Source: Dromaius novaehollandiae (Eukaryota; Chordata; Aves; Casuariiformes; Dromaiidae). Taken from it: a DNA stretch of 64,000 nucleotides. Of the stretch, positions 48,996 to 59,163 are shown piece by piece. The stretch covers positions 5,146,001 to 5,210,000 of the forward strand of contig NC_088117.1 of assembly GCF_036370855.1 (NCBI RefSeq), read 5' to 3'. The translations under genes and the position numbers were made by a program. How positions within the stretch are numbered: the first letter of the stretch is position 1; every line of letters begins with the position of its first letter. Below the pieces are notes generated by a model. It was not told the DNA's origin. It ran no database searches and saw only the letters and a list, made by a program, of their open reading frames with translations.

Positions 48996-49284
48996 AACGG
49001 TGGCTGCTCTCTCATTGAAAGCAGAGCCCTGGTTCCACAAGAAAATTTGTTTATGAACTAAATGTGCTTGCCTCTTCTTCAGAAATAGTGAAGCTGAGGG
49101 ATTCAGGGAGGATCAGCCTATTGTAGGGAGCTCTTGCTTTTCATCTCCTGACCTTAGACCCTTAGGACTTCCTGGAGATTGTAAAATACAGCTAAAAGAT
49201 TGTGAAGTAAGAATAGGGCTGCAGAAAACCTGAAGGATCAGTAACACAAGCTACCACTTATTTAAAAGAAAGATGATCCATATT
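48996..49284. other. intron 2, nothing recognised
   Basis: Unique sequence between two SINE relics, with no gene or further repeat seen. Confidence 0.4.
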
Positions 49285-49480
49285 ATCACAGAACATAGAC
49301 TCAGGAGATGTAGTTTCTAATCCTAGCTGTCACACTGAATGATTACATTACTTTGAACAGATTATTGCACTTCTGTACCTCCGTTTTCCCATTTGTATGA
49401 CAAGGAAAATGATTCCATTTGCCTATTTCATGGCTTCTTCAGTCGTGGTAAGATTTCTTGAGGGGAGGCCCAGCGCAAGG
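49285..49480 (+). mobile_element. MIR SINE relic
   Basis: The order is GTTTCTAATCCTAGCTGTCAC, then ACTTTGAACAGATTATTGCAC, then CTGTACCTCCGTTTTCCCAT, then TTGTATGACAAGGAAAATGAT. This follows the MIR body on the + strand (GG-TTCTAATCC-GGCTCTGCCAC, TTGGGCAAGTCACTTAACC, GCCTCAGTTTCCCCAT, CTGTAAAATGGGGATAAT). The match spans more than 120 nt in the right order. Confidence 0.8.
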
Positions 49481-52400
49481 TCTCTTGTCCTGCTACAGTA
49501 TCACTTAAGCCTTTGGATGGGATTTTGAGCGGCGCAGAGGCCTTGTGTCAGGGCTTTGACCAGAGTGGAATTTCTCTCCTCATGTTTAGGAAGCATTTTG
49601 AGGCCCAGAGGGGAAGCACTGTGGAAGTGCCAAGCAGTATAACTGATGGCTAAAATAGCCTAAAATATATATACCTTTCTATACTGTTTTAAATTCTCGC
49701 GTATGTGAATGAGGTTTGCTGCAGCCAAAAGGGTTTCGGAAAAGCAGCAAAGGAAATCTGTTTTAACAGAACTGGTTCCTGAAAATACTCTTACGCCACT
49801 TCTTTCTTTATCGTTTGACTTTTCTCCTTGTTACAATGGTTCAGCCTGTAGAGTCTGGAAAAACATCAGGGTAACCAGGGCAGAGGGAATATCAGATGGA
49901 GATGAGGGATGGATAAGAGACAAATTACAGTACATTTCTCATGGGTCATTTGGCTTTAGTCTTGAAAAGGAGAGAGAAAAAATCCCCAAGTAGTAAAAGA
50001 AAGAAAAAGAGACACTCAAAACAAATAAACCTGCCAGTGTTGCTGATTTCGAAGGTCTGGGAAATATGCGTCTATACCTCATAATGCTTTGCTATTTTAA
50101 AGGTATGCTTCTTGAAATGTTCCGTGTTTTAATCCTACTCACTCTCTCAGAAGTTAATTGTATAGTAAGATCACAGTTCTCTTTGCTAAGGCTTTCCCTT
50201 CGTTTTCTTTTCCTTCCTGCAAGTTGGCCAGGCAGGGCTTCTTTTCCTAGTGCCGTGCAGTTGGTTAGCTTAATTATTTTTTATCGTTCTGCAGAGAAAC
50301 AGGGGCTTTCGATTCTCACCGCAAGAGTGAAGTCAAATGTTGCCCCACTTGTGGATGTAAGCCCTGTGAAGGAAGAAGACTCAGTGATCACATATTGATG
50401 ATCTTTAGCACTGAACTCTCTGTAAACCTGCAGGTGTGGTCTCTGGTATAACCTGTGGACAGCAGAGCCACGGAGGAGAAAGGGAGAGAGGGTGTGAATT
50501 TTGTGTGCATTAACAACCACCCCAAATTTTTGCCCAGAGTTCAAACAGAACATGTTTGACATTTGAAATTTTTTGCATCACCTTTTTCCCCATTCTTTTT
50601 CCCTGAGCCTCTATACTTTCTTATCCTGGCCAGAACCAGCAGCAAAAGTGCCGGGAAAAAAAAATCTGTTTTCACTGTATTTCTGAATCTCAGCCCAGGT
50701 TTGTGAAGGATTTGGCAAGGATTTACAAACCTTTGAGAGAATCCGTGTGGAGATCTGAGGAAACCCGCCTCCCTCCTTAAAAAAGCAAGTTTTGTTGGCC
50801 AGAAATTGGGCAAAAATTGGTCGTTTCAACTGAGGTTTCCTTTGAGATTTTGGATTTGAACCTGAAGCTGCACTTTGAGAATCAAATTTTGCTCTGACTA
50901 ACTCTAGATTTACACTGGAGCAAATACATCACAGTCAGTGCTGATACTTTGTGTGCAGCCCAATGAGAACAGAAGTTGGCTCGATGTGGAAGCTCAAATG
51001 AACCAAAACGAAAGAGGACCCAGACCTAGGTTTGGAAAAATCCTAAGATCAGGTTTATTCAAGACATGTTATTGTGGTTCAGCCCATTAAGTAGATACTG
51101 CATTTACAACATACAGAAATTGTCTATAGGCAACTATATGAAATATAGTTGTATCTTTTATTAGAGGGCTTTTATGAGAAAGTCTGATAGAGCTGAGTAG
51201 GGGTGCACCATTAGGGTTCTATAAAATATAATACTGATTTTCAGAATTTAGTAGTGAGTGATTTTCTGTAAGTATTTTTTTTCTTGCAGCTGTATAGAGT
51301 AATAGTGCACCATGTTATAGTGGAAATGTGCATATTTCTAGGATTTTTTTAGAAGTGCTGTTGGAAAGCCAGCATTTCATGGCACATACTTTCCTGAAAC
51401 TGATGACTTGACACTAAATCCACCCAAAGTTTGTAAAAATTCCCTACTTTAGACCAAGGAACTGCTCACAGTCTTTGTAGCAGGATAAAGAATACCCAGA
51501 CCCAAATGAGTCCCATATTTTACAGAGTAAAAATTCTTTCCATTTTTCCATTTTTCTTTCTTTATTTTTATATTTTTTTTTACAAGGTGAGTAAAGCCTG
51601 AGTCACCAACATAAAGGTAGAATTAATTCAGTTTGGAAGAGGGTACTTTGGAGGGCACCTTAAGATCAGCAGAACACCCAGAGCTTTGTAGCCATGTGGG
51701 CTTTTATTTCATAAGCCATGTTGTTTCGGATAATTCTCAGCTGTAGGACCTGCCATTGATGTAAAAATGCCTGGGCCAGCTTTTAACTTGCTAACCTGAG
51801 TGCATTAGCAGTGTCACCACAATGATACAGAGTTCAGCACAGGTTAGCAGACCTACCCAGGAAGCTGGGTATATATCTGAGCAATTATCCTAAGCGTCTT
51901 TTGTTGGATCCTTATCATTATTTTTTCTTTCTCAAATATTTCTCTTCTTTCTTGTAATGGGAGATCAGATCTGGGGGCTCTGGAGGACATTTTGCTGCAG
52001 TGAATAGACCAAAATTTTGTAAAAGCTGCCAAGTCTATATGTGCTGACGATGCTTGCAATTTACTCTTGTGGACATGACGCCCTGCTTTGAATGCGGTCA
52101 GAGAATTGCAGTTACACATTTGGATTTCTCTGTGAACATAGGCAGAGATCTGAATCTAAATTGGGACCTAAAACCTTTCACTTGTAGCATTCTGGCTCCG
52201 CTCTATTTCAGGCTCTATCCCAATCACTGAAAGATTTATACCTTTATCAATAAATTAGCATGACTTTTATTACACTTACACCAGTGTCTTAAATTAACAC
52301 TAAACTAAATGTAGATGTAGCACATTTCCTGCTTCAGATGATTTATTGCAATCTGTCTAAAATGAGTACAAAATTAAATTTGCCAGCAAAGTTGGATCTT

Positions 52401-52639
52401 TAACGTTAGGTCAGGCAAAATGTTATTGCAAGTCCACTGCTAAAGAGAGTTTGTAGATTGTCCTTTCTTGTTAAGATTTTTGGTAGACCTTTAGACAGAA
52501 AAGAAGGAAAACCAGTAAAGCTGTTAGTAGCTCTGAAAGCTCTATTGTGCATTTTATGTTAGGCTGGAGTTACTAGCCAGGACTAATGTTGCAGTTATAC
52601 TGCACTGATAAGTTCTTGGCTCAAGGACTGGGTCCAGGT
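49481..52639. other. intron 2 block, AT-rich unique sequence
   Basis: I see no gene. Around 50894-50945 and 52265-52290 there are diverged copies of the TTTACACTGG / TTACACCAGTGT motif seen elsewhere in the window. Nothing else can be supported. Confidence 0.45.
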
Positions 52640-53130
52640 TTGACCGCCAGCCTTTTAGAAGGATGTGGACAGATCAGATGAGAACAGCAAAAATGACTAG
52701 AGATCTTGAAAGTGTAACCAGTGGGGAAAGACTGAAGAAATCAAGGTTTTAGCCTAAAAAAAAAAAAAAAAAAAAAAAAAGGTTGATAGGAGACATAAGT
52801 TTTCAGATAAGTAGTAGGTTTTGTAAAGGAGAAGGGAGTCACCTGATCTCCATGTTTGTGGGGATTGGGACAAATAGTTATGCACTTCTGTTGCAGCTAA
52901 AGAGGTTCAGGTAGACCTTAGGAAAAACTTGCTGATAGTAAAGGCGTTGAAGAACATTGAACGCAATTTGCTGGGGCAGTTTCTGAGTCCTTGTCATGCA
53001 TGGTCTTTAAGCATAAGCTAGATAAAAATCTGCTTGATATGACATGTAGAGATGCTCCTGTTCTGGAGTGGAGGCATAGCAGCAATGGTCTCTTGATATC
53101 CTTTCCAGACCTGTGATGCTGTGGCTCCAT
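52640..53130 (+). mobile_element. CR1 LINE 3'-end relic
   Basis: The landmark order is that of a CR1 3' region: GAAGGATGTGGACAGATCAG, then GCAAAAATGACTAGAGATCT, then GGGGAAAGACTGAAGAAATC, then TTTAGCCT, then TTGATAGGAGACATAAG, then TAGACCTTAGGAAAAACTTG, then TGGGGCAGTTTCTGAGTCC, ending near TCCTTTCCAGACCTGTGATGC. A run of 25 A has grown inside the copy at the TTTAGCCTGAAAAAGAG position. No coding frame remains. Confidence 0.85.
52756..52780 (+). repeat. 25-nt A tract inside the CR1 copy
   Basis: Twenty-five A follow TTTAGCCT and precede GGTTGATAGGAG. In related CR1 copies this place has a short A/G-rich stretch, so the tract looks like in-place expansion rather than a retroposon tail. Confidence 0.85.
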
Positions 53131-55694
53131 TACTGAAGGCAAAGGCCTGGTTATACACTAGCATCAACACTGGTCTCCAAAAGGAGAGGTCTATGTCTAA
53201 CCACCTAAGGTTGAGAAATGACAGGGGGAAAAGCTAAATTATAACTGTGTGCATCTGCCAAATGGCCTCATTTCAAGGTCTGCTTACAGTGCTGTTGAAA
53301 TCAGGGCTGTTGCCATTACCTTCAGGAAGAACAACCTTTAACTCAAAATTGTCATTTGCTATTCACTGCTGGCATTCAGAAGTCTCAAGGTGGACACAGC
53401 AGCCTCAAACGCTGGGTCTGCCTTGGTGTTTGAAGGAATGGGACAGAAGGTTGGTGACTGCCCGTTCACATACCGACTGCTGCCATCTTTGGCCCTTCAG
53501 TGAGTTAGTGTCAATCCTGGGTGCCACGTTCGGAACCAGAAGGTCTAAGAGGGCACAACTGAGCTGTCTCAATCACGTCACATTGAGAACCACACCAGAA
53601 TCAGTCGCAGGCTGCCAGAAAAGTTTTCTCTGTGTTTGCTGTATTCTATGCCTTGGTTTAAACAGAGCTGACGGCTCTTTTGAGAGCGTTGGACGAAAAC
53701 AAAAGCAGAAACAAACGGGCATGGGGAAGGACAGTGTTGTACCCAATTCCTGTGATCCCGGCAGATTTACTCTGCGCTGCCATATGCTAAATCTGCTGGG
53801 TAAAGGATTGGATATTGCATGTAAAGAGAGGAGATGGGGCCTTTCTGAGGCTGACTTCTCCTGGCAGGAGACGCTGGCAGAATGAGTTGTTTGTTTGTTT
53901 TTTTGTGGGTTTTTTTTGAGATGATGAAATGCAGTGCCTTTTGTTGCTAAGAAAAACATCAGGCAGTTGGATACCATACTCCACAGTGAGCAGATAACAG
54001 AGTTCCTACTCCGTGTTTGTGTGGGGTCCTGCAAATAATACTTTAAATTCCCTGTTTGTTTTCTTGCTGTAAAGTGACACTTGTCTTTGAAGGAAAAACG
54101 CAAAACAAAGTCAAATAGAGAATAACTTAGAGCAGACAGTACAAAATGTTTCCTAACAATAAGGGCTGGAAAGCTCCATCTTCCCTGGGAAAACAAGCAG
54201 GAGAACAAGAGGCTGCACCTCAGCTACACTTAGGTGAGCACGGTAAAGCTGTTCTCTGGCACTGTACCTGGGCGAAAAAAACAGGAGGAAGGAGGAAGGA
54301 AGGAGATTCCAGCCTACTTGTAGTACAGTGTGATTCCAGTCACCCAGGCCAGATTTAATATGATTGGACCTGATATCTGGTGCCAGCCAAATTTAAAAGC
54401 CATTGTCAAATATGTTTGTAGCTAAGCTGCAGAGATCTGTAACTTGACTTGGGTTTGGAGGTGACAGCCAGCAGAAGGGAGCTCCTCGCAGCAGCACCCA
54501 CGGCCAGGGTAGGGCCGGCTTTGTCAGATGGGGCTCGGGTGAAGGTGTTGCCTCACTGACTGGGACTGAGTCCTGCTGTGTAGAAGCCACAGCCCAAATT
54601 GACAGGAAATGGGCTTGAGAGATGAGAAAAGCCCAGGGATAATGGCTTATATGACTGCTGGGGCATGCTGAGTGGAGGGTAGGGCAGTCGTGAGACACTG
54701 CTAGATGAGCTAAAGACTCCATTAGATTGAAACTGGAGTACTGTATGGGATACATATTACTGATTGAGGTCTGGGGCTTACTGGATAAGAGTGAGCTGTT
54801 GTACAGTACAATTCAAGAGTGCTATTCGATCTGCAGTGGAGGAAAAAGCAAACCAAAGCTGTGCATTGAACAAATATGTCTGTGCAAAGATCTGGGTGGG
54901 AATGTGCACATTGCCTGATATGATTCAGTGTCCCAAATGGCTTTAAACAGCCCATAGAATTTCTATGTCTAAAACAGATTCTAGCAAAGGAAAGCTTTTA
55001 TGATGCACTAATAGGCTCATTAGGCTTTCTTGAGCAAGGCACGCTCGCAGCATCGTATGCTTTTTCCATTACAGGAATTACACATGTTTTGTTGTGCTTT
55101 GGGTTTTGTTTTGTTTTCCACATAGACTTGCCCTGACAGTTCCCCCATTCAGGTTTATATTGGAGGTACCATCTCGAGCCAATGAATTTTATGAAATATG
55201 TTGCTGGCACTCACGGAGAGATGCATAAAGGAAATATTCTAATGACAGTTGGAAGGGCTTTGATCCCTTTCCAAGACTGCACTCATGTCTTTGAAATGTG
55301 AGTTTGGCAGTGCTGGAGAGGCTGGGCTCTTTGGTTCTCTTTGGCACAAGCCCATGTGACAGACATTATGTCCTCTATCAGGGGACCCACGTAACCTTGA
55401 GAAGTGTAAGCAATGCTCACAGATTGCATTGGGTCAGATAGTCTGGGCTGATAACAAAGCAGCCGCAGCAGTAGGGGGGAGTCAGCCCAGTCCAGCGCAA
55501 TAACTGAAAACTATTTTGACCTGGTAACTGTTGGGTCTGCTGCCTGCGGCTACGTAGTTGGACATGAACTGCAAAAGTAGTTAATTTATGCCTCCTTGAG
55601 TGTAGGAATGTGGTGATGATGGATAGGGATGGGAGGTTATTAGAAACATAGGGAGGAAGGAGAGGATGGAATTCCAGCTCATGTTTTTATCTCT
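53131..55694. other. intron 2 block with two long overlapping open frames, judged non-coding
   Basis: A 212-codon open frame (53247-53885, +) overlaps a 211-codon open frame on the opposite strand (53573-54208). Both begin at non-ATG codons, neither resembles a known protein, and both sit in intron sequence with no sign of splice-bounded conservation. They are the longest open frames outside the PAPPA exons and their first-exon complement, which is about what chance allows in 64 kb. A short GGA/GGAA repeat lies near 54284-54306. Confidence 0.5.
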
Positions 55695-55764
55695 TACATG
55701 TACACATGCACGCGCACGCACACACACACACATACACACATGCACGTGCGCATGCACACACACA
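55695..55764. repeat. 70-nt perfectly alternating pyrimidine-purine repeat (CA-rich)
   Basis: Every step from 55695 to 55764 alternates pyrimidine and purine, mainly CA with interspersed CG, TG and TA. CA-rich but imperfect sequence continues to about 55890. The frames that read through it are His/Thr/Cys-rich simple-repeat translations, not genes. Confidence 0.9.
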
Positions 55765-55890
55765 AATGCGTATATATGTTGGTTCCCTTGCATGCACGCT
55801 CTTGGCTGACTTGCACATATGCACAATCCAAATGCTTGCACACTCATACCTCAGTGCATGCATGCACATGCAGGCACATGTTCACACACA

Positions 55891-58800
55891 AAGGATTTGA
55901 CTAAACTAAAGGCTTGATATGTTTATGTGTTGCAGGTTACAGTGTGTTTTTACAAAAGGGGTTACATTTACTTCCTCCCAAGCAAGCATGATCTGTTTAC
56001 ACCCAATCCTGTGGAGAGCCTTGGCTAAAAACCCTTTCAGCACTCTATTCTTTTACCATTTTAATACAATCTGCTCATTCATAGACTTTTGTTGGCTAAC
56101 AGGGAGGTAGTGGTCAGAGGAATACTATAAAACTAAGTCCAATTTACTTGATTCGGTGGATTTACATTAGATATGAATTCAGTCTTGGTGATGCACTGAT
56201 ATCACTGGTGAATTAGTTAAATACTGTCTGTTCTGGATGTTGTCTGTGGTAATAATCCATGTACAAAACAGCCCTAGATGTTGAAGCGCATAGCCTGCAT
56301 GCAATTAACTGGGAGAGTGACTGTGCCCATGCATTGAAAATGTGATAGGGGCTGGGGATTGGCTTGTGCAGACAGTAGGCAAAAAGACAACCAAGATTAA
56401 AAGAGATATCAGTTTAGATCATTTGAAACTATAAGAGAAGAGCGAGGATAAAACTCATAATCTTAGGAGGCGAATTTGATTATAGTTACTACTGTATGGA
56501 TTTACTTAGACCATAAAATGCTTGCATCCACAGTCAACGACAGCAGTCTCAAACACAAACAGTGGGTCTTTCTTTCCCACAATGATACAAAACACACAAA
56601 CATTTTTCTACTCAGAGTTACACAATGCTTCTCTTTCTGTCCTGTTCTCTCTCACACAAAATACCACGTCACTCCCACATTCTCTCTTATGCCTTTACTC
56701 ACTCTTGTACTGATGCTCTCGCACATGCCAACATATGCATTATCCTGTTCATACGTACACATGCTCTATCACATTTTTCCCTCTAATACGCTTACACTTT
56801 TATTTGGAGATGCACATAATCACTCATGTAATTTCAAGTTATTGCTCATGGACACATTTAGCAATGAGTCTATGTTTGGAAAAGATGATTTAAGACACAA
56901 AGAAGATCCTGGAAATAGATTAAGTACAAGCTCAGAACATTGAGCAGATAGATACATGCAGAGCAAGCTTGAGGAGCTAAGGGAAAGATAGATGTATTGG
57001 GAACAGTGGAGAGATGAGAAATGTGTAAAGGGTCACAGTGCTGACCTTTCCTTCAGGATGTCATCCACATTGATCAGAAGATAAACACTGTATGGAATGG
57101 AAACATACCCTTCCATTGGTGTCCCCAAAGAGCATGTCTTCCTCCATGAGTCAGCGAGGGCCTGGGGACACCCAGCCATGAACTATTTTGGAGGCAATGA
57201 CTTAAGCAAGTGGCAGGGGAAACTATTGTGGAAATATGAATGTGTTTTCCATTGGGGAGTCCTCCAGGGAAGGACAGAAAGATCTTGGTGTTGAGCCAAC
57301 TCCCCTGGTTTTTTTTTTTTTTTTTTTTTTTTTTCACCCTTCTGGGAACAAAAGCCTTGCAAAGTATGCAAGGAAGGAACCCTACTTACTGAAAGTGAGT
57401 GCATTTGATTTGTGAGAGCTACATGAGCGTATACACACCCATGCACATATGGAAAGGGGGACTTTAGGAAGCAGGTATCAACCTGCTCAAGGCCATAATG
57501 GTGTTCTGTCCTTACAAGCTGCTGAACCGTGCTTGCAGTTAGGAGACTGACTCAGTGACAAACCCTTGTGATCTCTCTTTGCGTTATTTCCACTGGGCAA
57601 GTGAAGACAGTACAACTCATCTGTGTTTTGGATCTTGTGTTGGTAGAAAACTTAATACCAAGAGACAGTGTGGGCTGGAGACAGAGAACCTATGGGTTCA
57701 CTCTCATGCTTCACTTTCTCCAGCTCTTCTCTGAGAGAGGATATCATGGTACCACTGGAACCAGTGTGGCAGTACAGTATAGGCTTTGACAAACTTGCTC
57801 CTCCTGTATTCAAGTATAGAAAAGGCTGTTCCTCCAAAGGAGAGCCAAAAGTACTTATAAAGGCCATTGAGTTTAGGGGATTGAATTTGCTGGCCCACAA
57901 ACAAATTGCTCTGTAACCTTGAGACATCCCAAAAGCTAAAAAGAAACCCTGCTCTTTTGGGGAGACCTGTAAGCAGCCTTAGGAATTTATGGCATGATGT
58001 GGGACCTGCTTCTCCAATAGAAATTTGTTGTAAGGTGTGCTATATCTGGCTCCCGAGACAGAAAGGAGCAAAACTCTTAAGAATAGATGCTGACTCCCAA
58101 GCAACAATTCAGTTCAGAGCATTTTTCCCAGGGACTTCTGTGAGGGGCAGGAGGAGAAGAACATTCTTCTGCCACCAGTCAATCTGACTGCAAATGGCCA
58201 GGCTCCACACCTGCATACTCAGGCTATGTGTGAACCAGTTTGTCAATCCTGTGTTAAAAATAGGTGAGACCCAGCTGCCCTTCCTAACGAGATTCTTAAA
58301 TGGGCCCATATTTCTTCATACCTTTCCATATTTTTAACTTTGTTTGTCTGTCAGGAATTTGGGAGGGAAACACTTTGCCTGTCAGTAATATTTTTGCCCA
58401 CTTGTAGGCTTGACTGGTTTTGCTTATTATTTTGCAGGGTTTGAATACAGCAGATCTAACCTTGTTTTGCTTACTCCTATCTCCTTGGCGCTACTTTCCT
58501 TGCTGGAAATAGCAATTCCCTAAGACACATCCTGTGTCAGGGTTAGACCATGTGTGTCTCAGCGTGAGTGACTGCTGCTTGCAGGAATAGCTTCATGAGC
58601 TGGTGCTTGTTATTGTGCTAGCCTGAAGACATGAAACTTGTTATTGTGGGGGAGAATTATAGGTAACAATAATAAACAACTTAGAGGAAACGTGCAAGGT
58701 AACTGCTGATACAGAAAGATTTACTGACCATAATACATGGTTAATTACATTCATAATAAATAGAGTCCTATACTGATCTCAGGAATGTGGACGGTTTTAT

Positions 58801-59017
58801 GTTTGGATTTTGCAGTTGTAGCTAATCAATGGCTAGAAGACCTCATATGAGATTGACTATATGAATGTGAAGTAATTGAAGTTTGGAGGTGGGTTATTAA
58901 AATATTTCAGAGGACTGGTACTCAGGATATTATAAGATCTTTGCCTGGATTGCAGCACTTCTTCAATACTCTGTTGCTTTTGTGTTACCTTTAGAAAAAT
59001 GGATTTCTCTTTTGCAG
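55891..59017. other. intron 2 3' block
   Basis: I see no gene. A decayed CA/CT-rich stretch lies at about 56640-56800 and a 26-nt T tract at 57309-57334. The last 50 nt before exon 3 form a normal acceptor with a pyrimidine-rich tract. Confidence 0.5.
57309..57334 (+). repeat. homopolymer tract, 26 T
   Basis: Twenty-six T in a row. No SINE or LINE body is evident on the adjacent side, so it cannot be called an antisense retroposon tail. Confidence 0.9.
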
Positions 59018-59163
59018 AGCTTACTTAGATGTCAATGAACTAAAGAACATCCTCAAACTGGATGGATCCACACACCTCAACATCTTCTTTGCCAACTCCT
59101 CTGAGGAAGAGCTGGCTGGAGTGGCAACTTGGCCGTGGGACAAGGAAGCCTTGATGCATCTAG
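59018..59163 (+). CDS. PAPPA: PAPPA exon 3: protease domain, region before the zinc site
   Basis: This exon encodes the last base of codon 489, residues 490-537, and one base of codon 538. The peptide runs [17 protein letters not shown]..., then [20 protein letters not shown], and is nearly identical to the family in this stretch of the metzincin-type catalytic domain. Asn515-Ser-Ser is a potential N-glycosylation sequon; as I recall the human protein, it has Lys at this place. The acceptor is TTTTGCAG and the donor CTAG|GTGAGT is strong. At 146 nt, with phase 2 in and phase 1 out, skipping it would break the frame. Confidence 0.96.

Larger units (their letters stand above)
33667..59017 (+). 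other. PAPPA: PAPPA intron 2 (25,351 nt)
   Basis: The intron joins a split Arg489 (AG|A) to AYLDVNELK, matching the family, with acceptor TCTCTTTTGCAG. No nested gene is recognised on either strand. Contents are listed separately: MIR-like and CR1 relics, homopolymer tracts, a long CA-type repeat and small duplications. Confidence 0.95.

Noticed and set aside
55695..55900. Histidine/threonine-rich open frames over the CA repeat
   Set aside because: Translation of a simple repeat; not coding.
57309..57334. T tract as the antisense tail of a retroposed gene copy
   Set aside because: No processed-gene or SINE body and no target-site duplication can be seen next to it.
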